64,000 nt of DNA from Rhizobium sp. 007 (GTDB lineage Bacteria; Pseudomonadota; Alphaproteobacteria; Rhizobiales; Rhizobiaceae), in assembly GCF_015353075.1 (NCBI RefSeq), contig NZ_CP064187.1:992001-1056000 (forward strand), read 5' to 3'. The position numbers were made by a program, and so were the translations under genes. Shown piece by piece: positions 14,945 to 24,603 of this stretch. The stretch's first letter is position 1; each line of letters begins with the position of its first letter. Under the pieces are notes generated by a model. That model saw only the letters and a list, made by a program, of their open reading frames with translations, was not told the DNA's origin and did no database searches.

Positions 14945-16984
14945 CTATTTCGCGGCATCGTCGTGAAAATGGTTATAGACCTGCTTTGCGACCGTTTCGG
15001 AAATGCCCTCGACTGCCATGAGATCGGAAAGCGCTGCCCGCGAAACGGCCTTTGCGGTGCCGAAATGCTGCAGCAGCGCCCGCTTGCGCGACGGGCCGAT
15101 GCCGCCGATCTCGTCGAGCGGGTTCTTCACCATCTCCTTCTTGCGTCGCGCGCGATGCGAGCCGATGGCGAAGCGGTGGGCTTCGTCCCGCATGCGCTGG
15201 ATGAAATAGAGCACGGGATCGCGTGGCGGCAGCGTAAAGCTTTCGCGCCCCGGCGGGAAGAAACGCTCGCGCCCCGCATCGCGGTCGACGCCCTTGGCAA
15301 CGCCGATGGCAATGACGCTGTCCGAGATGGCGAGTTCCTCGAGGATGGCGCGCACCGCCGTCATCTGACCCTGGCCACCGTCGATCAGGATCACGTCCGG
15401 CCAAACAGGGAAAGGCAGATCGGCGGCCTCAGCGCTCGATACCGTCTGCGTCCGGTCCGGAATGCCTTCCTCCTTGATGAGCCGCGAAAAGCGCCGGGTC
15501 ATCACCTCGCGCATCATGCCGAAGTCGTCTCCGGGCGTGATGTCGGTCGATTTGATGTTGAACTTGCGGTACTGGCTCTTCACGAAGCCTTCTGGCCCCG
15601 CCACGACCATGCCGCCCACGGCATTCGTGCCCATGATATGCGAGTTGTCGTAGATCTCGATCCGCTGCGGCGCATAGGGTAGACCGAACGTTTCCTTGAA
15701 GCCCTCGAGCAGGCGCGATTGCGAAGCAGTCTCGGCGAGCTTGCGGCCATGTGCCTCGCGGGCATTGGCAACGACATGGTCGACCAGATCGCGCTTTTCG
15801 CCGCGCTGCGGCACCAGGATCGAAACCTTGTGCCCGGTCTTTTCGCCGAGCGCTGCCGCCAGCAGCGCCATTTCATCGACGGTTTCCGACAGCATGATCT
15901 GCTTCGGCACCGGCTTGTCGTCATAGAACTGCGCGAGGAAGGCATTCAGAACCTCGGCGCCCGAAAGCTGCGGGTCGGCCTTTGGGAAATAGGCGCGATT
16001 GCCCCAGTTCTGGCCGGTGCGAAAGAAGAAAACCTGGATGCAGGAAATCCCGCCCTCGTGGTGGATCGCAAAGACATCCGCCTCCTCGACGCCTGCCGGA
16101 TTGATGCCCTGATGGCTCTGGACGTGCGACAGCGCGGCAAGGCGATCGCGATAGATCGCCGCACGCTCGAAATCGAGATCTTCGGCGGCGGCGTTCATTT
16201 CCTGCGCCATGTGCGCCTTCACCTTCTGGCTTTTGCCGGAAAGGAAATCCTTCGCCTCCTGCACCAGTTGCGCATAGCCTTCGTCGCTGATCTCCCGGGT
16301 GCAGGGGCCAGAACAGCGCTTGATTTGATAAAGCAGGCAGGGGCGCGTGCGCGTCTCGAAAACGCTGTCCGTGCAGGTGCGGATCAGGAAGGCGCGCTGC
16401 AGCGAATTGATCGTGCGGCCGACTGCGCCGGCGGAAGCGAAGGGACCGAAATAATCGCCCTTGCGGGCGCGGGCGCCGCGATGCTTGAAGATCGAGGGGG
16501 CGCGATGATCGCCGGTGATGAGGATATAGGGAAACGACTTGTCGTCGCGCAAAAGCACGTTAAAGCGCGGCCGCAAGCGCTTGATCAGATTCGCTTCCAG
16601 GAGCAGCGCCTCGGTCTCCGTGCGCGTCGTCACGAATTCCATATGCGAGGTCAGGCGGACCATCTGCGCGATGCGGTTGGAATGGACCCGGCCCATCGCA
16701 TAGTTGCCGACGCGCTTCTTGAGGCTGCGCGCTTTGCCGACATAGAGCACGTCGCCATCGGCATTGAACATGCGGTAGACGCCGGGGCTGTTCGGCAGCC
16801 GCTTGACGAATTCGCCGATCAGTTCCGCGCCGGCAAGCCCGCTCTCGTTGCCGCCGCCTTCATTCCAGTCGATCGCAGCCGGAAGCGGCGAGGCGGAAAG
16901 GTCGCTTTCCACCTCGATATCGTCTTCGTTTTCATCGGTTTCATCATAAAGAACACCGCCATCGGGCAGCTTCTTGGCATTCAT
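14945..16984 (-). CDS. uvrC: Excinuclease ABC subunit UvrC
   Basis: Dual-incision nuclease of nucleotide excision repair. The start is the ATG at 16984 ([10 protein letters not shown]), overlapping the upstream SDR stop by four bases; open codons further upstream are the SDR gene read in another frame. An acidic N-terminal extension of about 60 residues precedes the GIY-YIG nuclease ([10 protein letters not shown] to [12 protein letters not shown]). The UvrB-binding UVR segment (about 235-270), the RNase H-like nuclease domain ([31 protein letters not shown]) and the C-terminal helix-hairpin-helix pair follow. Total 679 residues, longer than the ~610 of enteric UvrC because of the extension. 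Confidence 0.96.
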   Translation of the reverse strand: MNAKKLPDGGVLYDETDENEDDIEVESDLSASPLPAAIDWNEGGGNESGLAGAELIGEFVKRLPNSPGVYRMFNADGDVLYVGKARSLKKRVGNYAMGRVHSNRIAQMVRLTSHMEFVTTRTETEALLLEANLIKRLRPRFNVLLRDDKSFPYILITGDHRAPSIFKHRGARARKGDYFGPFASAGAVGRTINSLQRAFLIRTCTDSVFETRTRPCLLYQIKRCSGPCTREISDEGYAQLVQEAKDFLSGKSQKVKAHMAQEMNAAAEDLDFERAAIYRDRLAALSHVQSHQGINPAGVEEADVFAIHHEGGISCIQVFFFRTGQNWGNRAYFPKADPQLSGAEVLNAFLAQFYDDKPVPKQIMLSETVDEMALLAAALGEKTGHKVSILVPQRGEKRDLVDHVVANAREAHGRKLAETASQSRLLEGFKETFGLPYAPQRIEIYDNSHIMGTNAVGGMVVAGPEGFVKSQYRKFNIKSTDITPGDDFGMMREVMTRRFSRLIKEEGIPDRTQTVSSAEAADLPFPVWPDVILIDGGQGQMTAVRAILEELAISDSVIAIGVAKGVDRDAGRERFFPPGRESFTLPPRDPVLYFIQRMRDEAHRFAIGSHRARRKKEMVKNPLDEIGGIGPSRKRALLQHFGTAKAVSRAALSDLMAVEGISETVAKQVYNHFHDDAAK

Positions 16985-17748
16985 TCCTTGATCTCCAGCA
17001 CATCCGGCGTCTGCCACGCGAGATGCTGGCCGCCGTCGAGTGCAATCATCTGACCCGTGATCGAAGGCGTCTCGAACAGAAAACGAATCGTCCGGCCGAA
17101 TTCCTCCAACGCAGGTCCTTGCTTCAAGATAAGGGCTGCGACCTGCGCTTGGAAGTCTTCCTGCAACTGCCGTTCGCTTGGCATCGAGGGGCCAGGCCCG
17201 ATGGCGTTGACACGAATCTTCGGAGCAAGCGCCTGCGCCATCGTCTGTGTTGCGGTCCAAAGCGCCGACTTCGACAGGGTGTAGGAATAGAAGCTCGGCC
17301 GCAGCGCCCAGACGCGTTGGTCGATGACATTGACAATGAGGCCAGTGGACTTTTCCGGTAGCTGGGCGGCGAATTGGGCGGCGAGGATCGACGGCGCCCG
17401 GACATGCACGGCGAAATGCTCGTCCCAGACACCGGCATCCATCTTTCGCACCGAATCTTCGCGGAAGACGGAGGCATTGTTGACGAGCAGATCGATGGGA
17501 CCAAGCCGGTCTGCGGCCCTTTTTACCAGGGCTTCCGTCTCGTTTATTTTCGTGAGGTCGCCTTGCACTACGACGGCGTATTTGCCTTTTTGCCGCAATT
17601 CCGCCGCAACCGCCTCCGCCTCGTCGATCGAGCTATTGGCATGAATGGCAACGGAAAAGCCGTTTTCCGCCAAATCCTCGACTATCGCCCGGCCTATTCT
17701 CTTGGCAGCCCCGGTTATGAGCGCGGCCTTAAGTCTTTTCTCGTTCAA
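16981..17748 (-). CDS. SDR family oxidoreductase (pteridine reductase-like)
   Basis: NAD(P)-dependent short-chain dehydrogenase with cofactor motif TGAAKRIG (TGxxxxIG type) and NNAS. The active site reads [11 protein letters not shown], giving the Y-x3-K pair. The TGAAKRIG variant and overall length resemble pteridine reductase/FolM-like SDRs; the substrate is unknown. The start is taken as TTG 17748 (product 255 residues, opening [13 protein letters not shown]), preceded by GAAGG. The frame is open 26 codons further upstream, but those residues lack family similarity. The stop overlaps the uvrC start, so the two are coupled. Confidence 0.82.
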   Translation of the reverse strand: MNEKRLKAALITGAAKRIGRAIVEDLAENGFSVAIHANSSIDEAEAVAAELRQKGKYAVVVQGDLTKINETEALVKRAADRLGPIDLLVNNASVFREDSVRKMDAGVWDEHFAVHVRAPSILAAQFAAQLPEKSTGLIVNVIDQRVWALRPSFYSYTLSKSALWTATQTMAQALAPKIRVNAIGPGPSMPSERQLQEDFQAQVAALILKQGPALEEFGRTIRFLFETPSITGQMIALDGGQHLAWQTPDVLEIKE

Positions 17749-18114
17749 AAGCGTGCCTTCTGGTCCCGCGAGTCTAAGTGCGTTTCTATATAGGGGCAGG
17801 CACAGACTATATAAATAGGGTGTCACGATTGCCTTTGTGGCAGACCTATTCTATGTATTATTTGAGAAATAAATTTCTTAGAATAAGTATTGACAATTTA
17901 ACCCATCGTTATGGTTAACAAATATTCTGTTGCTCTATAGCAACATCAAATTTCAGCCGCTTCGCTGCCTCAATCATTTCACAATTTGGCTCTCTCAAAT
18001 CCGCAATTGCGCTCCACTTTCGACCTCGATCCGAGAGGGACATCTTGTAATTTCTCGCGAATGCTTCGGCGTAGGACAGTCACGAAGGGCGCGAGATCGA
18101 AAGGAGAAATGAGT
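17749..18114 (+). promoter_or_regulatory. ropB upstream region with candidate promoter and palindromes
   Basis: This 366-bp gap is markedly AT-rich from about 17850 to 17960, unlike its surroundings. It holds TTGACA (17890-17895), an inverted repeat TTAACC (17898-17903) / GGTTAA (17913-17918), and AGAAAT (17865-17870) / ATTTCT (17873-17878). The first repeat would overlap an RNA polymerase site starting at TTGACA, as expected for an operator. No perfect -10 is seen at 17-bp spacing, so the promoter is tentative. AAGGAG at 18101-18106 is the ribosome site. Confidence 0.4.
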
Positions 18115-18750
18115 ATGCGTACATTTATTGCTAGTCTGATGGCGTCCGCCTTCGTGATCGCCGGCTTTTCTGCCGCCAACGCCGCCGATGCAGTCGACCA
18201 GGTTCCGGAAGCTCCGGTAGCACAGGCCGAGCCGGCCGCTCCGGCAGGTAACTGGGAAGGCTTTTACCTCGGCGGCGCGGGCACCTATAACAAGGGCAAC
18301 TTCGGTGCAGACCGCGACGGTTACGCGATGGGCGGCCAGCTCTACACGGGCTACAACTGGCAGAGCGGCCAGATCGTCTACGGTGTCGAAGCCGATCTCG
18401 GTTATTCCGGCCTCGACAGCACGTCTGACGGCATCACCAACAAGAACCGCTTCAACGGCTCCGTTCGCGGCCGTGTCGGTTACGACCTGAACCCGTTCCT
18501 GCTCTACGCCACGGCTGGTGCCGCTGCGGCGAACAACAAGGTCAGCGGCTTCGGTCAATCCGATACCAATACGGCTTTCGGTTACACCGTCGGCGCCGGC
18601 GCTGAAGCTATGGTGACGAACAACATCACGGCACGTGTCGAATATCGCTTCAGCGACTATCAGAACAAGGACTTCGATCTCGGCGCCACGAACGTATCCC
18701 GCGGCTATGACGAACACAGCGTCAAGGTCGGTATCGGCGTCAAGTTCTAA
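18115..18750 (+). CDS. ropB: RopB-type outer-membrane beta-barrel protein
   Basis: Rhizobial 21-kDa outer-membrane protein of the Omp25/31 family. The 211-residue precursor has a signal peptide ending at NAADA (about residue 24), a proline/alanine-rich linker (VPEAPVAQAEPAAPAG), then an eight-stranded barrel beginning NWEGFYLGGAGTYNKG and ending in the outer-membrane signature VGIGVKF with C-terminal phenylalanine. ATG 18115 is chosen over 18109 because AAGGAG is eight bases away from it. In R. leguminosarum ropB is a surface antigen with paralogues, so this could be ropB or a paralogue. Confidence 0.85.
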   Translation: MRTFIASLMASAFVIAGFSAANAADAVDQVPEAPVAQAEPAAPAGNWEGFYLGGAGTYNKGNFGADRDGYAMGGQLYTGYNWQSGQIVYGVEADLGYSGLDSTSDGITNKNRFNGSVRGRVGYDLNPFLLYATAGAAAANNKVSGFGQSDTNTAFGYTVGAGAEAMVTNNITARVEYRFSDYQNKDFDLGATNVSRGYDEHSVKVGIGVKF

Positions 18751-18771
18751 GTCTGCCGAACACATCTAATG

Positions 18772-18799
18772 AAAGCCGGGCCTCGCGCCCGGCTTTTTT
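18772..18799 (+). terminator. ropB rho-independent terminator
   Basis: AAAGCCGGGC (18772-18781) and GCCCGGCTTT (18787-18796) form a ten-pair stem followed by TTT. It sits just before the convergent GST gene. Confidence 0.9.
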
Positions 18800-18804
18800 G
18801 TTTC

Positions 18805-19401
18805 TCAGCCGTGCGGCTTGAGTTCCTGATAGGCAGGAAATTTCTTCTCGAATTTGCGTGCCCAGTCGATCAGTTCCGGATGTTCGGCTTCCCACTGGCC
18901 CTTGAAGCGCAGTTCCAGATAGCCGATCGTCGCAGCAAGCGCGAAGTGCCCGCCATTCAGCCTCCGGCCGATCTTCGGTGGATGCGCGCTGATGTGGTTC
19001 AGGCCGCTGACGGCCTTCTTCCACTGCCGGTCGATCCAGGGCTGGTGCACCTTCTCCTCGTCGCGGAAGCGGCGCTCGTAAACGATCGCCAGCAGGCAGT
19101 CGCAGATGCCGTCGCAGAGTGCTTCCAGAATTTCGGCATCGGTTCGCTTGCCGTTCTTCGAAGGGTAGAGCTTCGTGTTCTTGAGCCGCCCGAAATAATG
19201 CATGATCGCCACGCTGTCGAAGACCGAAACCCCTTCGTCGGTCAGAAGCGTGGGGATTTTGCCGAGCGGGTTGTTGTCGACGAGGATTGCCGGGCCGGCA
19301 TTGGTATCGACACGGATTTCGGTGACGCCGAGTTCCAGATAATGCGCAGCCATCAGCACCTTGCTGGAATAGGGCGATGTCGGGGAGCAGAGCAGCTTCA
19401 T
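18805..19401 (-). CDS. Glutathione S-transferase family protein
   Basis: Cytosolic GST-fold protein of 198 residues. The N-terminal thioredoxin-like domain (1-80) opens MKLLCSPTSPYSSKVLMAAH, where the serine or cysteine near residues 5-10 would activate glutathione, and contains the cis-proline loop NNPLGKIPTLL and VFDSVAIMHYF. The helical C-terminal domain follows. The reaction and substrate cannot be told from sequence. It is transcribed toward the ropB terminator. Confidence 0.87.
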   Translation of the reverse strand: MKLLCSPTSPYSSKVLMAAHYLELGVTEIRVDTNAGPAILVDNNPLGKIPTLLTDEGVSVFDSVAIMHYFGRLKNTKLYPSKNGKRTDAEILEALCDGICDCLLAIVYERRFRDEEKVHQPWIDRQWKKAVSGLNHISAHPPKIGRRLNGGHFALAATIGYLELRFKGQWEAEHPELIDWARKFEKKFPAYQELKPHG

Positions 19402-19456
19402 GTTTCACCTCGAAAGCGGTTTCGGTGCGGACAAATTTCGCACGTGCAGCAAGCGG

Positions 19457-20326
19457 TCAATCGGCGTTTCCGGTCTTCGCTTCGCCACGCAGCCAGAATG
19501 CGCGCTGTGAGGCGAACCGATCTTGGGCGAGATGATCCTTGAGCGCCGGCAGCAGCGCGTGCAACTCGTCCTTCAGCGTGAAGGGCGGGTTGACGATGAT
19601 GAGACCGGAGCCCGTCAACCCGGTAACGCTGCGGTCGCTGCGCACGCTGAGTTCAGCGCACAGCATCTTCGGAATTTGGGTCGCCTGCAGCGCCTCGTGA
19701 AATTCCTTGATGGGAGCGCCCCTCTTCAGCGGATACCAAAGGCAATAGGTGCCGCCCGGAAACCGCCGGTGGGCCCTCGCCAGGCCGTCAACTAGACGCT
19801 CGTATTCGCCGTCCTCCTCGAATGGTGGATCGACAAGCACGATGCCGCGTTTTTCCTTCGGCGGCAGATGCGCGCCGAGCGCCAGCCAGCCGTCGAGCTC
19901 GGTGATGCGGGCATGGTGATCGCCTTCGAACAGCCGGTGAAGGCGGATATAGTCCTCCGGATGCAGTTCCATCGCCGAAAGCCTGTCCTGTGGGCGAAAG
20001 AGCATGCGCGAAAGCTTCGGCGAACCGGGATAGAAGCGCACGCCGCCATCCGGGTTGAGTTCCCGGACCGCGGAAAGATAGGGCTCGAGCAGTCCGGCCA
20101 CCTGCGGCGCAAGCTCGGCCTCCATGATCCTGCCGATGCCGTCCTGCCACTCGCCAGTCTTTTGCGCCTCTTCCGAGGAGAGGTCGTAAAGCCCGACGCC
20201 GGCATGCGTGTCGAGCACTCGGAAAGCGCCGTCCTTCTTCTGCAGATAGCGGATGAGACGCGCCAGAACGGCGTGCTTCAGCACATCGGCAAAATTGCCC
20301 GCGTGATAGATGTGGCGGTAGTTCAT
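19457..20326 (-). CDS. rlmJ: 23S rRNA (adenine(2030)-N6)-methyltransferase RlmJ
   Basis: SAM-dependent methyltransferase modifying A2030 of 23S rRNA. The 289-residue product begins MNYRHIYHAGNFADVLKHAV, diagnostic for RlmJ, and has the DTHAGVGLYDL SAM motif (about 39-49), the PGSPKL segment and the N6-adenine catalytic motif DPPFEEDGEY (about 165). Length is typical. It is divergent from the molybdopterin oxidoreductase gene. Confidence 0.94.
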   Translation of the reverse strand: MNYRHIYHAGNFADVLKHAVLARLIRYLQKKDGAFRVLDTHAGVGLYDLSSEEAQKTGEWQDGIGRIMEAELAPQVAGLLEPYLSAVRELNPDGGVRFYPGSPKLSRMLFRPQDRLSAMELHPEDYIRLHRLFEGDHHARITELDGWLALGAHLPPKEKRGIVLVDPPFEEDGEYERLVDGLARAHRRFPGGTYCLWYPLKRGAPIKEFHEALQATQIPKMLCAELSVRSDRSVTGLTGSGLIIVNPPFTLKDELHALLPALKDHLAQDRFASQRAFWLRGEAKTGNAD

Positions 20327-20409
20327 TTTCGCTGATGCCTGTTATGAATTCATGTCATAGCCGTCATTTCCGGCTTTTGGCGGATGACGGCTTGGAATAT
20401 AGAAAAGCC

Positions 20410-22548
20410 ATGAACATTGCGACCCCCATTCACGCCAAATCCGCCGATCCCGGCAAGAAGGTCGGGCACACCGCGTGTCCGCACGACTGTCCCTCCACCT
20501 GCGCGCTGGAAGTGGAGATTGCGGAGGACGGCCGCATCGGCCGTGTGCGCGGTGCCAACGACCACACCTATACGTCCGGCGTCATCTGCGCCAAGGTCGC
20601 GCGCTATGCCGAACGCCTCTACCATCCGGACCGGCTGATGCACCCTCTGCGCCGCATCGGCGCGAAAGGCGAGGGGCGCTGGCAGCAGATTTCCTGGGAC
20701 GAGGCTCTGGACGAGATCGCCGAAGCCTTCATGAAGGCCGAAGGGAAGGATGGCAGCGAGGCGGTCTGGCCTTACTACTATGCCGGCACCATGGGCTGGG
20801 TGCAGCGCGACAGCATCGAGCGCCTGCGCCACGCCAAACGCTATTCCGGCTTCTTCTCGTCGATCTGTACCAACCCGGCCTGGACCGGCTTCACGATGGC
20901 GACGGGCACGCTCCGCGGTCCCGATCCGCGCGAGATGGGTCGCACCGATTGCGTCGTCATCTGGGGTACGAACGCGGTCGCGACGCAGGTTAATGTGATG
21001 ACGCATGCGATTAAGTCGCGCAAGGAACGCAGCGCGAAGATCGCCGTCGTCGATATCTACGACAATCCGACGATGAAGCAGGCCGACATGGCGCTGATCG
21101 TCAGGCCTGGCACCGATGCGGCGCTCGCCTGCGCCGTCATGCACATCGCCTTCCGCGACGGCTACGCCGACCGGGCCTATATGGCAAAATATGCCGACGA
21201 TCCGGCAGGTCTCGAAGCGCACCTCAAGACGAAGACGCCGGAATGGGCGGCCGCGATCACCGGTCTCTCGGTGGATGAGATCGAAGCCTTCGCAAAGCTC
21301 GTCGGTACGACGAAGAAAACCTATTTCCGCCTCGGCTACGGCTTCACCCGCCAACGCAACGGCGCGGTCGCCATGCATGCCGCAGCCTCGATCGCCACCG
21401 TGCTCGGCTCCTGGCAGTATGAGGGCGGCGGCGCCTTCCATTCGAACAGTGACATCTTCCGCATGAACAACGCGGAGCTGACCGGAAAATCGATGAAGGA
21501 TCCGGATATCCGCATGCTCGACCAGTCGCAGATCGGCCGCGTGCTGACGGGCGATGCCGCATCACTCCGCCATCGCGGACCGGTCACCGCCATGCTTGTT
21601 CAGAACACCAATCCGATGAACATCGCGCCTGAGCAACGCCTTGTGAAGGGCGGCTTTGCGCGGGGCGATCTCTTCGTGGCCGTACACGAGCAGTTCATGA
21701 CCGAGACGGCGGAAATGGCCGATATCGTCATTCCCGCCACGATGTTCGTCGAGCATGACGACATCTACCGCGCCGGCGGCCAGAACCATATCCTGCTCGG
21801 CCCGAAACTCGTCGAACCGCCGCCGACGGTGCGCGCCAACCTTTTTGTCATCGAGGAACTCGCAAAGCGCCTCGGCGTTGCGGATCAGCCAGGCTTCGGC
21901 TTTAGCGCCCGGGAAATGGTTGACCGCATTCTCGAAACAAGCGGCCTGCCGGACTACGATCACTTCCTCGAGCATAAATGGTTCGACCGCCAGCCTGACT
22001 TCGAAGACGCGCATTTCCTCAACGGTTTCGCGCATACGGACGGCAAGTTCCGCTTTCGGCCGGATTGGGCGAACCAGCCGGCGCCTAACCGTCCACCGGA
22101 ATCCGTCGGCTTGCTCGGCCCGCATCCCGAGCTGCCGGCTTTTCCCGATCAAGTGGATGTCATCGAAATGGCCGATGCCGAACATCCCTTCCGGCTGGCA
22201 ACCTCGCCCGCGCGCAACTTCCTCAATTCCAGCTTTTCCGAAACAAAGACGTCGCGGCAGAAGGAGGGGCGTCCCGAACTGATGATCAATCCGCAGGATG
22301 CCGAGATAAACGGCATTGCCCACGGCGATCTCGTCCAGATCGGAAACCGGCGCGGCGAGGTGCGCCTGCACGCCCACGTCACGACCGAGGTCAAGCCGGG
22401 CGTTCTGATCGCCGAAGGCTTGTGGCCCAACAAGGCGCATGTCGACGGCGAGGGCATCAATGTGCTCACCGGCGCAGACCCCGTTGCGCCCTATGGCGGT
22501 GCGGCGGTCCACGACAACAAAGTCTGGCTGCGCAAGGATGCCGTATGA
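20410..22548 (+). CDS. Molybdopterin oxidoreductase (bis-MGD, 4Fe-4S)
   Basis: Large cytoplasmic molybdo- or tungsto-enzyme of the DMSO reductase superfamily, 712 residues. The N terminus carries the 4Fe-4S cysteine set in HTACPHDCPSTCALEVEI and GVICAKVARY (about 21-69). The central bis-MGD domain includes RHAKRYSGFF and WGTNAVATQVNVM. The C-terminal cofactor-closing domain (about 590-712) includes PEEL-like RPELMINPQDAEING. No twin-arginine signal is present. The physiological substrate is unknown. The NUDIX gene starts inside its stop (ATGA), so they are coupled. The moa genes 7 kb away could supply cofactor, as could others. Confidence 0.88.
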   Translation: MNIATPIHAKSADPGKKVGHTACPHDCPSTCALEVEIAEDGRIGRVRGANDHTYTSGVICAKVARYAERLYHPDRLMHPLRRIGAKGEGRWQQISWDEALDEIAEAFMKAEGKDGSEAVWPYYYAGTMGWVQRDSIERLRHAKRYSGFFSSICTNPAWTGFTMATGTLRGPDPREMGRTDCVVIWGTNAVATQVNVMTHAIKSRKERSAKIAVVDIYDNPTMKQADMALIVRPGTDAALACAVMHIAFRDGYADRAYMAKYADDPAGLEAHLKTKTPEWAAAITGLSVDEIEAFAKLVGTTKKTYFRLGYGFTRQRNGAVAMHAAASIATVLGSWQYEGGGAFHSNSDIFRMNNAELTGKSMKDPDIRMLDQSQIGRVLTGDAASLRHRGPVTAMLVQNTNPMNIAPEQRLVKGGFARGDLFVAVHEQFMTETAEMADIVIPATMFVEHDDIYRAGGQNHILLGPKLVEPPPTVRANLFVIEELAKRLGVADQPGFGFSAREMVDRILETSGLPDYDHFLEHKWFDRQPDFEDAHFLNGFAHTDGKFRFRPDWANQPAPNRPPESVGLLGPHPELPAFPDQVDVIEMADAEHPFRLATSPARNFLNSSFSETKTSRQKEGRPELMINPQDAEINGIAHGDLVQIGNRRGEVRLHAHVTTEVKPGVLIAEGLWPNKAHVDGEGINVLTGADPVAPYGGAAVHDNKVWLRKDAV

Positions 22549-23138
22549 CGAAGTTCGCGAAGGCAAGGGCGGAGGTCGTCGGGGAAACGACGCTCGCGGA
22601 GGGCTGGACGCGGCTGAGCGTTTATAAGCTCGATTACACGGATTCGAACGGCCTTACCCATCGCCTCCATCGCGAGGTCTATCACCGCACGCCGGCCGCG
22701 ACGATCCTGCTCTACGATCCGAAACGCGGCTCCGTCGTACTCGTCAAACAGTTCCGCCTGCCGCCCGATCTTCGGGGCGAGCCCGCCTTCATGATCGAAA
22801 CGCCGGCCGGCCTTCTCGACGGCGAGGAGCCGGAAGCAGCGATCCGCCGCGAAGCGATGGAAGAGACGGGCTTCCGCGTCCGCGACGTCCGGTTCCTCTT
22901 CAGGGCCTACAGCTCGCCCGGTTCGAACAGCGAAGTCGTGCATTTCTTCGCCGCGCCGATCGATACGTCCGACCGCGTCTCGAACGGCGGTGGCCTGGCC
23001 GAAGAGCATGAGGATATCGAAGTGCTGGACGTGCCGCTGGACACGGCAATCGCCATGATCGAAAGCGGCGATATCCGCGACATGAAGACGATCATCCTGC
23101 TGCAATGGGCGGCGATGAAGAGGGATAGCTTGATCTAA
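22545..23138 (+). CDS. NUDIX hydrolase, NudK-like (GDP-mannose / nucleotide-sugar pyrophosphatase)
   Basis: NUDIX pyrophosphohydrolase of 197 residues, close in layout to GDP-mannose pyrophosphatase NudK and ADP-ribose pyrophosphatases. The NUDIX box lies around residues 88-110 with the metal-binding core REAMEETGF, after the leading ETPAGLLDG. The downstream YSSPGSNSEVVHFF matches the NudK family. ATG 22545 overlaps the oxidoreductase stop, an uncommon pairing. The substrate is inferred from family only. Confidence 0.85.
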   Translation: MTKFAKARAEVVGETTLAEGWTRLSVYKLDYTDSNGLTHRLHREVYHRTPAATILLYDPKRGSVVLVKQFRLPPDLRGEPAFMIETPAGLLDGEEPEAAIRREAMEETGFRVRDVRFLFRAYSSPGSNSEVVHFFAAPIDTSDRVSNGGGLAEEHEDIEVLDVPLDTAIAMIESGDIRDMKTIILLQWAAMKRDSLI

Positions 23139-23435
23139 TCGACATTTTTTCCCAGGACCGTTGATCTTTCGGCAGTCGACCGGTTGGATCGATGACCCTC
23201 ACCTGATACGCAAGCGTGCTCGACCATTTCCAGAGTACGAGATTGATGGTCGTTTCCGCACGATGGGCAAAGGACGGCACGAGCAGGGCCGACATATTTT
23301 TCATGCAGCTCATCAAGTATTGTGAAAGTGCTTTGGGTTGGTTGTCGCAGCAGCATCCAAGTTCATACCGCTGTCACGAATCCCGCCTAAGCGCTGCAGT
23401 TTATCAAATCATGGAATGCCGTCAGGAGAGTGCCT
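23139..23435. other. Gap between NUDIX gene and phnM
   Basis: Nothing firmly annotatable in about 300 bp. On the minus strand one frame gives CPSCGND and the next frame gives TTINLVLWKWSSTLAYQVRVIDP, which could be a small zinc-ribbon gene broken by a frameshift. AGGAG at 23423-23427 is the phnM ribosome site. Confidence 0.3.
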
Positions 23436-24599
23436 ATGTGGCTCAGCAATTTCACGCTCGTTCTTCCCGAAGAGGTGGTGAGCCGGGGCGCAATCCGGAT
23501 CGAGGACGGGGCGATTGCCGAGATACGGTCGGAGCCGGTCGGCAATGCCGCGATCGACGGCGGCGGGCGGTTGCTGATGCCGGGTTTCGTCGATCTGCAT
23601 GGCGACATGGTCGAGCGCGAGATCGCGCCGCGCCCGAACGCCATGATGCCGATTGATTTCGGCATCCATGAACTCGACAAGAAACTCGCGGCCGCCGGCG
23701 TGACGACGGCTTTTGCGGCGATCTCCTTTGCGACCGAGAGCGTCTACGGCTATGTCCGCTCACTCGAAACAACAGGTGCGATCATCGAGGGGATCAACCG
23801 GCTCAAGCACGATCTGCTGATCGACCATCGCGTCCATGCGCGCTATGAGATCACCAATCTGGGTGCCGCGCCCGCGCTTGAAAAGCTGCTTGAAGCCGGT
23901 CATATCGATATGGTGTCGCTGACCGACCATACGCCGGGGCAGGGGCAGTACAACAACATCCAGAGCTACATATTGAGCATCGCCGAGCGCCGGGCGATCT
24001 CCGAGGAAATGGCAGCGGAAATGGTCGCCAAGCGCATTGCCATGCGCAGCAATCCGGAGATCGAGGCAAAGCTGAAGGAGATCGTCGCCCTCTCGCTCAA
24101 GGGGAAGCTGTCGCTTGCTTCGCACGATGACGATAGTGCTGAAAAGGTCGCCGAGATGCATGATCTCGGTGTGACGATCAGCGAGTTTCCGGTCACGCTA
24201 CCAGCTGCCGTGGAGGCCCGCCGCCGCGGGCTCTGGACGCTTATGGGAGCGCCCAATGCGCTTCGCGGCCAGTCAATGTCGGGCAATCTGAGTGCGCTCG
24301 ATGCCGCCAAGGCCGGGCTACTGACGGTGATTGCTGCCGATTATCACCCGGCGGCTTTCGTGCCCGGCATCTTCAAGATCGCCGAGTACACCGCAATGCC
24401 GGCCGCGGTCGCCATGGCGACCAGGAATGCCGCCCGTTCCGCAGGTCTGACGGACCGCGGCGAGATCGCCGTCGGTCAGCGCGCCGATCTGGTCGTCGTC
24501 GAGCCGGGCGATGTGCACCGCATCCGCGCCACCTTCTGCGGCGGACGCTTCGTCTACAGCGACGGCACCTTGCATCAGCTTCGGGCGCTCGTTGCCTGA
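23436..24599 (+). CDS. phnM: Alpha-D-ribose 1-methylphosphonate 5-triphosphate diphosphatase PhnM
   Basis: Amidohydrolase that releases pyrophosphate from the phosphonate intermediate of the carbon-phosphorus lyase pathway. The 387-residue product shows the metal-binding segments PGFVDLHGDMVE (about 49-60), LTDHTPGQGQY (about 164-174) and LASHDDDS (about 226-233), plus GAPNALRGQSMSGN. ATG 23436 is used because AGGAG is eight bases upstream; an in-frame GTG at 23430 is too close to it. No other phn gene is nearby, so this is either a detached member of the pathway or a second phnM. Confidence 0.9.
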   Translation: MWLSNFTLVLPEEVVSRGAIRIEDGAIAEIRSEPVGNAAIDGGGRLLMPGFVDLHGDMVEREIAPRPNAMMPIDFGIHELDKKLAAAGVTTAFAAISFATESVYGYVRSLETTGAIIEGINRLKHDLLIDHRVHARYEITNLGAAPALEKLLEAGHIDMVSLTDHTPGQGQYNNIQSYILSIAERRAISEEMAAEMVAKRIAMRSNPEIEAKLKEIVALSLKGKLSLASHDDDSAEKVAEMHDLGVTISEFPVTLPAAVEARRRGLWTLMGAPNALRGQSMSGNLSALDAAKAGLLTVIAADYHPAAFVPGIFKIAEYTAMPAAVAMATRNAARSAGLTDRGEIAVGQRADLVVVEPGDVHRIRATFCGGRFVYSDGTLHQLRALVA

Positions 24600-24603
24600 A
24601 GGA

